The notes beneath the pieces are model-generated. The model did not search any database, was not told where the DNA came from, and saw only the letters and a list, made by a program, of their open reading frames with translations. The translations under genes and the position numbers were made by a program. Positions 9,107 through 18,628 of a stretch of DNA of 64,000 nt are shown piece by piece (positions within the stretch are counted from its first letter, which is position 1; each line of letters starts with the position of its first letter). The DNA is from an uncultured Pelagibacteraceae bacterium (GTDB lineage: Bacteria > Pseudomonadota > Alphaproteobacteria > Pelagibacterales > Pelagibacteraceae): assembly GCA_902515205.1 (NCBI GenBank), contig CABXTU010000004.1, forward strand, positions 1-64,000. The letters run 5' to 3'.

Positions 9107-9897
9107 AAATAATTTCAATAATAAATCAGAAGGGTGGGGTTGGTAAAACAACAACGGTTATAAATCTTGCATCAGCCCTGTCTCAACAAGACAAAAAAAT
9201 TTTAGTAATAGACTTAGATCCTCAGGGTAACGCTACAACTGGATTGGGATTATCAAACTCAGAACAATCCGACCAAACAATTTATAGTGTGCTTAATGGA
9301 ACGAAAGAGATTTCAGGTGTAATTAAAAAGACTCAGTTTCAAAATTTGGATTTAATAACATCAAACATTGATTTATCCGGTCTAGAGGTTGAAACTGCTG
9401 GAGATAGTGGCAGATCTTTTATTTTAAAGGCTAAATTAGCCTCGTATTTAAATGATTCTGGATCATTATACGATTATGTCCTTATTGATTGCCCTCCATC
9501 ATTAAGTTTGCTAACAGTTATGGCTTTGGTATGCTCAGAATCATTATTAGTACCTTTACAAACAGAATTTTTTGCTTTGGAGGGATTAACCCAACTCATG
9601 AAGACGATTGAAAGGATAAAAGTTAATCTGAACCCAAAGTTAGAAATACAGGGCATACTGCTAACCATGTATGATCGTAGAAACAAACTTTCTTCGCAAG
9701 TTGAGGATGAAGCTAGAAGTTATTTTAAAAACAAAGTTTACCAAACAGTAATACCTCGGAATGTAAGATTGTCCGAGGCACCGTCACACGGTGTACCAGT
9801 TTTGGTATATGACAAAAATTGTCCTGGTAGTAGATCGTATTATAATTTTACCGATGAATTTATTAATCAAGAAAAAAATGTAGGGAGCGCAGCTTAA
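9103..9897 (+). CDS. parA: Chromosome partitioning ATPase ParA (Soj)
   Basis: ParA forms a dynamic ATP-dependent DNA-bound gradient that moves ParB-parS complexes. The deviant Walker A motif KGGVGKTTT appears near residue 11, with DLDPQGNATTG and the DCPPSL Walker B region after it. At 264 residues it is a typical small chromosomal ParA without an N-terminal DNA-binding domain. It overlaps rsmG by 4 bases and parB by one, forming an rsmG-parA-parB unit. Confidence 0.97.
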   Translation: MKIISIINQKGGVGKTTTVINLASALSQQDKKILVIDLDPQGNATTGLGLSNSEQSDQTIYSVLNGTKEISGVIKKTQFQNLDLITSNIDLSGLEVETAGDSGRSFILKAKLASYLNDSGSLYDYVLIDCPPSLSLLTVMALVCSESLLVPLQTEFFALEGLTQLMKTIERIKVNLNPKLEIQGILLTMYDRRNKLSSQVEDEARSYFKNKVYQTVIPRNVRLSEAPSHGVPVLVYDKNCPGSRSYYNFTDEFINQEKNVGSAA

Positions 9898-10745
9898 TGA
9901 ATGCTAACAATATAAAAAAGGGTTTGGGGAGAGGTTTATCTTCTTTAATTGGTGAGATTAAAGCTGAAATAAAAACGAATAAAATATTAATTAGTGAAAT
10001 TATTCCAAACAAGTATCAGCCACGCAAAAAATTTGAAGAAGAAAATCTAGATGATCTTGTAAACTCGATTAAAGAAAGAGGTGTTATACAACCAATTATA
10101 GTTAGAAAATCAAACTCTGAAAATTTAAAATATGAAATTATAGCAGGAGAAAGAAGGTGGCTTGCAGCTCAAAAAGCTGGTCTTCATGATATACCTGTTG
10201 TAATAACCGAAGCTGACGATTTAAGATCTTTAGAATTTGCAATAATTGAAAATGTACAAAGGCACGATCTCAACCCCCTTGAAGAAGCCAACGGATATAA
10301 AAGATTAATCGATGAGTTCTCCTATGATCAGGAAAAAGTTTCGAAATTTATTGGAAAAAGTAGGAGTTATATTACCAACGTACTTCGATTACTTAATTTA
10401 CCCATCGAAGTTCTCAAATTAGTTCAAGATCAAAAATTAAGTTCTGGGCATGCAAAGATACTAGTTGGTTTAGATAATGCTACTTACCTTGCTAACAAGA
10501 TTGTGGAAAAAAAATTATCTGTAAGACAAGCAGAAAGCCTTGTAAAGATTTTTAAAAGCAAAAAAAGCTTAAATATCAAATCTCAAGATCCAAATATTAA
10601 AAATCTTGAAAATTCTATTTCTGAAAAGATTGGTCTTAATGTTCTTATAAAGAATAAAAAAAACAACAAAGGCTCTATTACTTTTAATTATCAAGATATA
10701 GACCAATTAAATAAAATTATAGATATAATTAAAGCTAATTATTAA
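9897..10745 (+). CDS. parB: Chromosome partitioning protein ParB
   Basis: ParB is the CTPase that loads at parS and spreads on DNA. The 282-residue protein begins with the basic GLGRGLSSLIGE segment that stimulates ParA. It continues with the CTP-binding domain (GERRWLAAQKAGL and the ENVQRHDLNPLEEA box), a central helix-turn-helix region (IGKSRSYITNVLRLLNLP) and a C-terminal dimerisation part. The cognate parS is in rsmG. The 3' end overlaps convergent holA by 11 bases. Confidence 0.97.
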   Translation: MNANNIKKGLGRGLSSLIGEIKAEIKTNKILISEIIPNKYQPRKKFEEENLDDLVNSIKERGVIQPIIVRKSNSENLKYEIIAGERRWLAAQKAGLHDIPVVITEADDLRSLEFAIIENVQRHDLNPLEEANGYKRLIDEFSYDQEKVSKFIGKSRSYITNVLRLLNLPIEVLKLVQDQKLSSGHAKILVGLDNATYLANKIVEKKLSVRQAESLVKIFKSKKSLNIKSQDPNIKNLENSISEKIGLNVLIKNKKNNKGSITFNYQDIDQLNKIIDIIKANY

Positions 10746-11727
10746 CTTCTAAGGTTTGTTCTAACATAAAATTTGTAATAATATTAATAGATATAGAAGG
10801 GTTTTTTTTTACCTGGAATTCTATATCATTTGTTTTTTTAATTAAATTTTCAATTTGTTCATAATTCCAAGCTTTCACTTGTTGTTTGACAGTTTCTTTT
10901 TCTTTCCAAAATATTGGTGGTTTAAACGATAGTAAAATATTGTCGATGTTTTTATTATTTTTTGTTTGATCTTGAATTTTTAAAAGCCTTTTTAATTTAG
11001 ATAACAAAATTCTTAAAATTAAAATAGCATCATCTTGAGAAAAATGATTTTCATTTAAAATAGTAACAAATTTTTTTTTATTTTTACTTAAAGAACTATC
11101 AACTAACTCTGAAACACTATAATCTTCTGCCAAATTTGTTAAACTAAGTATTTGATCATTACTAATGTTTTTTTTATTTATGGATAAAATTTCTATTTTT
11201 TTTAATTCATTATTTAAATTCATTCTATCCCCTCTAGACCTTTCTATAATTAGATTAATATTTTCTTGAGATATATTAATATTTTTTTCTTTAAAAAATC
11301 TCTGGCTGATTTGATTCAATGATTGGAAATTATCCTCATAAGTTGGAATGCACACCGTGTTTTTGTTTTTTTCAAAATAATTTCTTAATTTAGACTTTTT
11401 ATCTAGTATGCTACATTTTATAATTATAGAGAGATCTTGAACTTTTCTTTCAATAATTTCTTCAATTATTTTAAAAATTTTGTCGGAGCTCCTCGAAATA
11501 ATAATTAATTTTTTGTTTTCAAAAAATGACTTATTCAAAATCTCTTCTTTAAAATTATCTGTATTTTTAAGAATATCATTTTCATCATAAGAAAGAATTT
11601 GTTTTGGCAAAAGAGGTTTTAAATTATTATTAATAATTTCTTCAATTAATCCCCTGTTATTACCATGTAGCAGAAAGAAATTACTGCTAATTTTATTTTT
11701 TTTAAGCTCAAAAACTTTTAATATCAT
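10735..11727 (-). CDS. holA: DNA polymerase III subunit delta
   Basis: HolA is the clamp-loader wrench that opens the beta clamp. The N-terminus FFLLHGNNRGLIEEII matches the delta-subunit start, where the P-loop region is degenerate as usual, and the C-terminal LRILLSKLKRLLKIQ helix is typical. At 330 residues it is close to the E. coli length of 343. It directly follows lptE and leuS on the same strand, a conserved alphaproteobacterial order, and ends inside the parB tail. Confidence 0.88.
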   Translation of the reverse strand: MILKVFELKKNKISSNFFLLHGNNRGLIEEIINNNLKPLLPKQILSYDENDILKNTDNFKEEILNKSFFENKKLIIISRSSDKIFKIIEEIIERKVQDLSIIIKCSILDKKSKLRNYFEKNKNTVCIPTYEDNFQSLNQISQRFFKEKNINISQENINLIIERSRGDRMNLNNELKKIEILSINKKNISNDQILSLTNLAEDYSVSELVDSSLSKNKKKFVTILNENHFSQDDAILILRILLSKLKRLLKIQDQTKNNKNIDNILLSFKPPIFWKEKETVKQQVKAWNYEQIENLIKKTNDIEFQVKKNPSISINIITNFMLEQTLEVNN

Positions 11728-12174
11728 TTAAAGATTAAGATCTATGATTAATTCTTCTATAATTTTTCTTGTTAAACTATTTTCAACATCTTTTTGATAT
11801 TCTACCAATTCAAATTTATTTTTTTTATTGTTGTAGGAAAAATTTTTCATAAAACTTTTATTTTTAACTATTTTTTCGTTGTTTTTAATCTTAAAATTAA
11901 GTTTAATACTTGTCCTATATGAAGCTACTTGTCCTTTAGAATTTTTTGATGTTTCAAATATATCTATACTACTGTTTATAATTACCTCTTCCTTGTTTTC
12001 ACTGGTTTTATCTTCTTTTAGGTTTAAAGCTGATACTATACTTCTATTAATTTTGTTATTACCAACTAGAGTAATTTTTTTGAAAATATAATTTTTAGTA
12101 TTTTCTCCTACATAAATAGGCTGATAGCCACATCCAGTTATAAAAAAAAAAATAAGTATTAATATTTTTCTCAT
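11728..12174 (-). CDS. lptE: LPS-assembly lipoprotein LptE
   Basis: LptE plugs the LptD outer-membrane barrel that inserts lipopolysaccharide. The 148-residue protein has a short hydrophobic signal and a lipobox-like ITGCGYQPIY, giving a lipid-modified cysteine followed by the GYxPxY signature of LptE. Sequence beyond that is poorly conserved, so the call leans on the N-terminus and on the leuS-lptE-holA order. It shares its first base with the last base of leuS. Confidence 0.82.
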   Translation of the reverse strand: MRKILILIFFFITGCGYQPIYVGENTKNYIFKKITLVGNNKINRSIVSALNLKEDKTSENKEEVIINSSIDIFETSKNSKGQVASYRTSIKLNFKIKNNEKIVKNKSFMKNFSYNNKKNKFELVEYQKDVENSLTRKIIEELIIDLNL

Positions 12175-14726
12175 TATTTAATTATAAAGTTTATTATTTT
12201 GTCTTTGATAAAAATTGTTTTAATTATTTCTTTATCTTTAATATATTTTTCTATTAGTTTCATTTCTTTTATGCTTTTAAACACTGTTTCTTCATCTGCT
12301 CCTTTAAAGATTGAAATAATGTTTCTTTTTTTCCCATTTATTTGAATAACAATTTCACTCTTTGCAGTTTTTAAATGTTCATAATTTATTTCTGGCCATT
12401 TAATGTCATCTTCTTTTCTTAAGTTGAGCAAACACTCATTTGCTAAATGTGGGGTTACAGGAATCATTAAAACCAAAATCTTTTCAAAATTATTTTTTAA
12501 ATTTGAGTAATTTTTTTTGTTTTCTAAAACCTTATTGAAAAAAGAATAAATTTCATGAAATGTAGCAATGATGACATTGTACCTAAATTTTTCAAGAGCG
12601 TTATTTATTTTATGTATTGCATGATTTGTAAAAACATCTATTTCATTATTAATTAAATCTATTTCATTATTCTCTGTAATTTTGATAATACTTTCACTCA
12701 TAACCCAAAATTTTTGAATAAATTTGTATGCTGATGACATTCCACTATCTGACCACTGAATATCTTTCTCTGGCGGACTATCCGATAGTATAAATAGTCT
12801 TACAGAGTCTGCTCCATAAGTCTTTATCATTTCTTCCGGGTCTATAGTATTTTTTTTTGATTTAGACATAGATTCTGAAGGACCTACTTTTATTTCTTCT
12901 AAAGGTTTATCTTTTAAAAAGAATTTTTTCCCATCATTCGTAAGAACTTGATCTGGGTTAACCCAGTTATTGTTACTATCTTTGTATGTCTCGTGACATA
13001 CCATTCCTTGTGTAAAAAGACTTTGAAAAGGTTCTTTAAGATTAAAACTACTGTTCTCATAATTAATCGCTCTCATAAAAAATCTTGAATAAAGTAAATG
13101 TAAAATGGCGTGTTCTACGCCCCCGATATATTGATCAACTGGCATCCAGTAATCAATATCTTCTTTATTAAAACCATAGCTCATCTCTCTAGGTGAACAA
13201 AATCTAAGATAATACCAGGATGAGCAAACAAAAGTATCTAACGTATCTGTTTCTCTAATCAACTTCTTTCCATCTATATTAACTTCTTTCCATTTATTTT
13301 GACTGTCAAGAGGGTTTCCTTTTAAAGTTAAATCAATATTCTCAGGAAGCTTAACAGGTAACATAGTTTTTGGTATAGGGTGCACCTGGCCCTTTTCATC
13401 ATAAGCTACTGGTATTGGACAACCCCAATACCTCTGTCTAGATACCCCCCAATCCTTTAGTCTAAAATTGATTTTTTCTTTACCTAATTTCTGCTTTTCT
13501 AAAATTTTAATTGTTTCTATGACAGAATTTTCTGGTGCCTCTAATCCATTTAAAAAATCTGAATTTATCAAAAGACCAGGCCCTGGATAAGCTTCATTCT
13601 TTACTTCAAAATCATCTTTTTGATCTTTTGGCTTTACAACAGTTTTAATTTCTAAATTATATTTTTTGGCAAAGTCAAAATCTCTTTGATCATGTGCTGG
13701 ACAACCAAATACGGCTCCAAATCCATAATCCATTAACACAAAGTTTGCAAAATAAACTGGTACTTTTTGTTTAGAATCTAAAGGGTTGGTTGCCATTAGG
13801 TCTGTTTTAAAGCCTATCTTCTCTCCAACCGCTATAGCCTCTTCTGTGGTCCCTGTTTTAGAACATTCTTCTTTAAATTTTAAAAATTTTTGATTATTAC
13901 TATAAAATTTCGCTATTTCATGATCAACTGAAATTGCTAGGAAAGAAAATCCGAATAGAGTATCTGGTCTTGTAGTAAAGCATTTAATATCTTTTACTGG
14001 TAAGTTCCCATTTACTTTAAAAGTAATTTCACATCCATAGGATTTTCCAATCCAATTTTTTTGCATAACTTTTACTTTATTTGGCCATGTATCTAAATTA
14101 TCTAAACCATCTAGTAAATCTTCTGCAAACTTAGAGATGTTAAAAAACCACTGATTTAATTTTTTTCTTTCTACGACTGCTCCAGACCTCCAACCCTTAC
14201 CGTCAATAACCTGTTCATTTGCTAAAACAGTTTCATCTACTGGGTCCCAATTTACATAATTCTCTTTCCTATAAACCAAACCTTTTTCGAGTAATTCTAA
14301 AAAAAAGATTTGTTGGTGTTTATAATAATCTTCAGAACATGTTGAAATTTCTCTGCTCCAATCAATCGAGAGACCTAATTTTTTAAGTTGATTTTTCATT
14401 GTGCTAATATTTTTATTTGTCCAAATTTTGGGATCTAAATTATTTTCTTTAGCAGCATTTTCAGCTGGCATACCAAATGCATCCCAACCCATAGGGTGCA
14501 GAACATTGAAACCACTAAGAGATTTGTATCTTGATAGAACATCTCCAATTGCATAATTTCTTACATGACCCATATGGATTTTACCAGAAGGGTAAGGAAA
14601 CATTTCAAGGCAATAAAATTTTTTTTTATTATTATCTATTTTTGCTTTAAAAGATTTATTTTTTGTCCATAGGCTTTGCCATTTCTCTTCAACTAATTTA
14701 AAATTGTATCTGGTTGAGCTTAACAT
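12174..14726 (-). CDS. leuS: Leucyl-tRNA synthetase
   Basis: This 850-residue class I synthetase charges tRNA-Leu. The HIGH signature is [17 protein letters not shown] near residue 47, the KMSKS signature is [12 protein letters not shown] near residue 620, and the editing domain with the threonine-rich TTRPDTLFG and the GCPAHDQRD segment is present. The length is normal. It follows the DUF3576 gene by 17 bases and leads into lptE. Confidence 0.98.
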   Translation of the reverse strand: MLSSTRYNFKLVEEKWQSLWTKNKSFKAKIDNNKKKFYCLEMFPYPSGKIHMGHVRNYAIGDVLSRYKSLSGFNVLHPMGWDAFGMPAENAAKENNLDPKIWTNKNISTMKNQLKKLGLSIDWSREISTCSEDYYKHQQIFFLELLEKGLVYRKENYVNWDPVDETVLANEQVIDGKGWRSGAVVERKKLNQWFFNISKFAEDLLDGLDNLDTWPNKVKVMQKNWIGKSYGCEITFKVNGNLPVKDIKCFTTRPDTLFGFSFLAISVDHEIAKFYSNNQKFLKFKEECSKTGTTEEAIAVGEKIGFKTDLMATNPLDSKQKVPVYFANFVLMDYGFGAVFGCPAHDQRDFDFAKKYNLEIKTVVKPKDQKDDFEVKNEAYPGPGLLINSDFLNGLEAPENSVIETIKILEKQKLGKEKINFRLKDWGVSRQRYWGCPIPVAYDEKGQVHPIPKTMLPVKLPENIDLTLKGNPLDSQNKWKEVNIDGKKLIRETDTLDTFVCSSWYYLRFCSPREMSYGFNKEDIDYWMPVDQYIGGVEHAILHLLYSRFFMRAINYENSSFNLKEPFQSLFTQGMVCHETYKDSNNNWVNPDQVLTNDGKKFFLKDKPLEEIKVGPSESMSKSKKNTIDPEEMIKTYGADSVRLFILSDSPPEKDIQWSDSGMSSAYKFIQKFWVMSESIIKITENNEIDLINNEIDVFTNHAIHKINNALEKFRYNVIIATFHEIYSFFNKVLENKKNYSNLKNNFEKILVLMIPVTPHLANECLLNLRKEDDIKWPEINYEHLKTAKSEIVIQINGKKRNIISIFKGADEETVFKSIKEMKLIEKYIKDKEIIKTIFIKDKIINFIIK

Positions 14727-14743
14727 TAAGACTTAAAATAATT

Positions 14744-15292
14744 TTAGAATTTTTTTCCTGGTATTTTGTAATCTTTGTTTTTTTCTTTTGTTTTAATTAG
14801 ATCTTGTTTTTCTAATTCAGCAGCCTTTTTCAATATTGCAAATTTAATTTTCTGATTTGTATTATTTTCAATACTGGAAATTTTACAATTGTTAAATTCC
14901 AAACATTTTTTTTTATGAATTATTACTTTTATTGCATCTGATCTTATGTCATTAGTTAAAAACCTTACAGCAATCTTGAGTTCTTCTTTACTTCCCTCTT
15001 CACTAAACCAATCAGTAATAATTATTCCACCTCCATAATCTACAACACCAAGAGGAGCAAAACTCAATTTTTGCATTGTTGCTCTCCACATGGGATTTGA
15101 GGATGCGAACATAAAATCACCCCCCTTTTTTCCTATACTGCCGAGTCTAAAACCTCTACCTTCCTCTATATTCTTTTGAACTCTTTCATTAGCATTAACA
15201 GGGTTTTTTCTTGTATCACTATACTTATAAATCCCACAAGAATTTGTTAGGAATAATATTGATAGGATGAAAAAATATATTAGTTTTGTCAT
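14744..15292 (-). CDS. DUF3576 family lipoprotein
   Basis: This 182-residue protein has a signal peptide ending in a lipobox (FLTNSCGIYKY), so it is probably an outer-membrane or periplasmic lipoprotein. The body (GSIGKKGGDFMFASSNPMWRA) matches the DUF3576 family, which lies upstream of leuS in many alphaproteobacteria. No function is established for the family. It is the first gene of the leuS-lptE-holA run and its start faces the porin promoter region. Confidence 0.82.
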   Translation of the reverse strand: MTKLIYFFILSILFLTNSCGIYKYSDTRKNPVNANERVQKNIEEGRGFRLGSIGKKGGDFMFASSNPMWRATMQKLSFAPLGVVDYGGGIIITDWFSEEGSKEELKIAVRFLTNDIRSDAIKVIIHKKKCLEFNNCKISSIENNTNQKIKFAILKKAAELEKQDLIKTKEKNKDYKIPGKKF

Positions 15293-15478
15293 AAATTATT
15301 TAAGAAAAACTTATTAATAGCTTATTGAGCTAATTAAAAGGGCAATTTGTTGATAGTGTGATAAAAAAGCAACATATTGCGATAATATTAATAGTTATCT
15401 ATATAAATTGTTTTAAAATGACAATTTATTAATATTTTACCATTATTCATATATGAACAAACATAAAGGAGAATATTT
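15293..15478. promoter_or_regulatory. Divergent promoter region of porin and DUF3576 genes, with strong porin ribosome-binding site
   Basis: This 186-base gap is among the longest gene-free stretches in the window. AAGGAG at 15466-15471 sits 7 bases before the porin ATG and is an unusually good Shine-Dalgarno sequence for this window, as expected for an abundant outer-membrane protein. Several A+T-rich -10-like hexamers are present but none can be singled out by eye. I see no tRNA or clear hairpin here. Confidence 0.55.
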
Positions 15479-16477
15479 ATGGATAATTTAAAAAAAGTAG
15501 GATTAACAGCTTTAGCTGGTTCTCTTGCTGCTGTTTCAGCAAATGCTGCTGAAATGACTGTAAGTGGTGCTACGTTGTTAACTTACACATCAGAGGATAC
15601 CACTGAAACAACTGGTAATCCTTTTGGTATGAAAACTAACATTGGTTTTACCGCTTCAGGCGATGTAAATGGAATGACAGTATCATACATGCAAACTACA
15701 GTTGATCAATTTGCTGGAATGTCTTCAGCTAGATTATCAGTTGACATGGGTGATATGGGAGTAATTGCATTTGACCAAGGTTCAGGTTCAGGTCTGAAAA
15801 CTATCGATGATAAAACACCGACAGCTGCAGAAGAAATCTGGGATGGTTTAGATGGAACAACAGTAGGTGGATTAGTTGGTGCAGCTGGTAGTACAGGTGT
15901 ATTTAACTATGTTAAGTCATATGCAGGAGTAACTTTGAATGCTGCAGCAAGAAGAGGTTCAGGAGCAGCAAATTCTGACGGAAGTTCTTCAGGTGCTGGT
16001 CAAAGCGCTTGGGACTTTGCTTTAACTGGTTCAGGTGACACTTTTGGTGTTGATGGATTAGCTTGGGGTGTAGGTTATGGTGAAGCTGAAAACGGAACTG
16101 TATCTACAGGAGTTACAGATGACGGTGACGATGAACATTATACTGTTTTTGCTAACTACTCATTTGGAATGGTAACTGCTGGTTACCAAGTATCATCTAT
16201 CGATAAAGGTGCTGCTGGTTCAACTAGTGAAGAAGTTGACCAATGGGGTGTTGCTATTAACATCAATGATGATTTATCTGTCTCATACGGTGAAAGAGAA
16301 GTTGAATACGCTAAAGCATCTGCTGCTCACGTAACAGAAGATGGCGAAGGTATTGCTGTTGCTTACACAATGGGATCTATGAAAATCGCTGGTAACAGAA
16401 ACGAAGTAGTTCACAATAATGGAACATTAAATTCTAATGATGAAATGACAGAGATTGCTCTATCATTTGCATTTTAA
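15479..16477 (+). CDS. Outer-membrane porin
   Basis: This 332-residue protein has a cleavable signal peptide (LAGSLAAVSANAAE) and a body rich in Gly, Ser, Thr and Asp with alternating hydrophobic residues. It ends in an aromatic residue (IALSFAF), the hallmark recognised by the BAM complex. It is most like the Gram-negative porins of the Rhodobacter type and probably forms a general diffusion pore. Composition differs sharply from its neighbours (few Lys/Asn, GCT/GGT-rich codons), as expected for high expression. A strong ribosome-binding site precedes it and an intrinsic terminator follows. Substrate is unknown. Confidence 0.88.
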   Translation: MDNLKKVGLTALAGSLAAVSANAAEMTVSGATLLTYTSEDTTETTGNPFGMKTNIGFTASGDVNGMTVSYMQTTVDQFAGMSSARLSVDMGDMGVIAFDQGSGSGLKTIDDKTPTAAEEIWDGLDGTTVGGLVGAAGSTGVFNYVKSYAGVTLNAAARRGSGAANSDGSSSGAGQSAWDFALTGSGDTFGVDGLAWGVGYGEAENGTVSTGVTDDGDDEHYTVFANYSFGMVTAGYQVSSIDKGAAGSTSEEVDQWGVAININDDLSVSYGEREVEYAKASAAHVTEDGEGIAVAYTMGSMKIAGNRNEVVHNNGTLNSNDEMTEIALSFAF

Positions 16478-16500
16478 TTTAATTAGTTAAACAAAATTAA

Positions 16501-16534
16501 AAGCCCCAGCTTTTCGAAGTTGGGGCTTTTTTTT
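16501..16534. terminator. Intrinsic terminator after porin, possibly bidirectional
   Basis: AAGCCCCAGCTT-TTCG-AAGTTGGGGCTT forms a 12-pair stem with one G-U pair and a UUCG tetraloop, followed by eight T on the plus strand. Reading the other way the stem is followed by TTTTAATTTT, so it may also stop transcripts running towards the porin. It lies between the porin stop and the convergent TPR-sulfotransferase. Confidence 0.93.
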
Positions 16535-18083
16535 ATAAGCTTTCTTCTAAGATTTTTAAATAATTTTTATATTTTTCAAAATTTTTAAGCGAAGTTTTGT
16601 ATAAAGGTTTTCGTGCTTGAGCAGTACTCATTGTTTTGATTGGAGTTTTGTTTTTATAGAACTCAAGACAATTTTCTTCCCATTCTAAATTACAAAATTT
16701 AATAATTTCTTTTATTGTTGCTTGACTATTAGAAATTAAGTCTTCATAATTTATATCCATTATATCTAAAGAATATTTTGATTTCCAAAAATTCATTAGT
16801 TTTACATAATGATTATAAAATTTTACTAAATCCTCTTGATCATAAGTAAAATTAAGACCCCCTTCAAAAAGATTTTTGAACATTGATAAACAATTGTTCT
16901 TTGGTTCTCTGACACAGTGAATTATCTTTGCTTTGGGAAATAAAATTCTAATAAAGCCTATCCATCTAAAGTTAAGTGGCGCTTTATCGGTAATTTTTTT
17001 CTGATTATGATTGAAATTATCAATAAAATCAAAGTATTCTTTTCTCAATGGCGTGATAAACATAGGATCTTTAATACTTTCATCAAGGTTATCAATAATC
17101 GAGTCATTATTTTTAATAAATTTTTTTTTTATGATATTTGATAGGATTGGTAATTCGCCACAACCAAAAACTTTACTATGAGAGGTTATAATTTGTTCAA
17201 TTAACGATGTTCCTGATCTAGGCATTCCTAAGATAAAAATTATGTTATTATTATTCTCTTTTAAGATCTTTTCATTTTTGATTAAACTAAATTTTCTTAT
17301 TATATCATTTATCAGATTGATTTCTGAGTTGACTTCATAGTCTATTAAACTTTTTTTAGTTTTGTTTCCCTCAATTAAATATTCTGAAGCTGCTTCTATA
17401 TTTCCAATATCTTCCTCTGCTTTTGCCAAAGAGAAACAAAGATCAACTCTTTCCAAACTTTTAGATTTAAAGTTAATTAATTTTTGTCTCATATCTTTAT
17501 AATGTTTATCGTTTTTTTTGTAATTTATAGACTGACTAATTAAATGATCCGCTCTTGTAAAATTTGGATCATACTCCAATGCTTTCCTTGAATAAAAACT
17601 TGTTTTTTCAAAATTACCTACCCCCTGGTGTGCTAATGCTAAGGAGTAATAAATAATAGGATTTGTATCATTTATTAATAAAGCCTTTTCGTAAAATTTA
17701 ATAGCTTCATCGAATTGATTTAAATCTCTTTTTAAATTTCCTAAATTTACATATGCATTAATATATTTGTTATTTAGGTTGATTATTTTTTTATATATTT
17801 CTTCAGATAATTTATATTTTAAGAGATTTTTATAGGTCATTGCTAAATTATTCATTAGAGCAATATTATTAGCGTCTAGTTTAAGGCCTTTTTTAAAATA
17901 AATCTCTGCATTAATATTTTCACCTAAATTTTGATAAGATGAACCTACTAAATTATATAGGATTACATATTCGGGATTTTTTTTTAATAGAACCTTTCCT
18001 TTAGTTAAAACATGCTGAAAGTTTTTGACTTTTAATTGATTCATTAAAATCTGTATTTGTTCTAAAATATTTTGATCTTTCAT
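16533..18083 (-). CDS. TPR-repeat sulfotransferase family protein
   Basis: The 516-residue protein joins two parts. Residues about 1-230 carry tandem tetratricopeptide repeats (for example AYVNLGNLKRDLNQFDEAIKFY-type units). Residues about 265-500 form a sulfotransferase domain with the PAPS-binding P-loop-like FILGMPRSGTSLIEQI and the downstream IIHCVREP segment. Such fusions are common in marine alphaproteobacteria, and some family members are related to tyrosylprotein sulfotransferases. The acceptor here is unknown. There is no signal peptide, so it is probably cytoplasmic. Confidence 0.88.
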   Translation of the reverse strand: MKDQNILEQIQILMNQLKVKNFQHVLTKGKVLLKKNPEYVILYNLVGSSYQNLGENINAEIYFKKGLKLDANNIALMNNLAMTYKNLLKYKLSEEIYKKIINLNNKYINAYVNLGNLKRDLNQFDEAIKFYEKALLINDTNPIIYYSLALAHQGVGNFEKTSFYSRKALEYDPNFTRADHLISQSINYKKNDKHYKDMRQKLINFKSKSLERVDLCFSLAKAEEDIGNIEAASEYLIEGNKTKKSLIDYEVNSEINLINDIIRKFSLIKNEKILKENNNNIIFILGMPRSGTSLIEQIITSHSKVFGCGELPILSNIIKKKFIKNNDSIIDNLDESIKDPMFITPLRKEYFDFIDNFNHNQKKITDKAPLNFRWIGFIRILFPKAKIIHCVREPKNNCLSMFKNLFEGGLNFTYDQEDLVKFYNHYVKLMNFWKSKYSLDIMDINYEDLISNSQATIKEIIKFCNLEWEENCLEFYKNKTPIKTMSTAQARKPLYKTSLKNFEKYKNYLKILEESL

Positions 18084-18085
18084 TT

Positions 18086-18628
18086 TTAAAATTTATTTTT
18101 AAAGTAAGATATCCCAGAAAAACCATATGCGTTAGCATTTTTTAACTTACGAATATTTTTTTCATTAATACCACCTAAAGCTATAATCTTTTTTTTAAAA
18201 AATTTTGTAAGAATATTAAATTTATATACTCCTAATCCCTGTTTATAATTTTTTGTTTGAAATAAGGGAGATAAAAAAAGAACCTCTATACCTTGTTTTT
18301 CTTTTGTCCTAATTTCAAAAATATTATGTGCAGATCCGAGTAATATAAAATCTTTTTTTATTGAATACCTTTTAATTCCTAGATTTTTATTAAAAGAAGG
18401 AATATACGCACCATTCAAATTTAAGTTCACTGCTAATTTAATATTATTAGCTAAATAGAATTTTCGATTATTTATTTTACAAAACTGTTTTATTTTTATG
18501 ATATCACTTTTAGTGATCTTATTTTTATAATTTCTAAATATAATACCTATATTTTTGTTAAAACTTAAAATTTCTTCTTTTTTAAATTGAGAAATAAAAG
18601 TAAAAGTATTAGGAATTTTCGTATGCAT
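18086..18628 (-). CDS. Thiamine-phosphate synthase / TenI-like protein
   Basis: This 180-residue protein resembles the ThiE/TenI TIM-barrel family: an LG-S-H-motif equivalent (ILLGSAHNIFEI), LFLSPLFQTK, and the C-terminal IIALGGINEKNIRKLKNANAYGFSGISYF, which matches the GGI...A.G.A.IS signature. It is shorter than E. coli ThiE (211) and weakly conserved, so real thiamine-phosphate synthase activity is uncertain. The gene runs divergently from yggS. Its only plausible ATG lies 6 bases inside the yggS start region (ATGCAT). It is followed within 3 bases by the TPR-sulfotransferase. Confidence 0.68.
   Translation of the reverse strand: MHTKIPNTFTFISQFKKEEILSFNKNIGIIFRNYKNKITKSDIIKIKQFCKINNRKFYLANNIKLAVNLNLNGAYIPSFNKNLGIKRYSIKKDFILLGSAHNIFEIRTKEKQGIEVLFLSPLFQTKNYKQGLGVYKFNILTKFFKKKIIALGGINEKNIRKLKNANAYGFSGISYFKNKF

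Noticed and set aside
18587-18622. 12-residue N-terminal extension of yggS
   Set aside because: The family alignment begins at the internal Met (18623); the extension is antisense to the ThiE-like gene.
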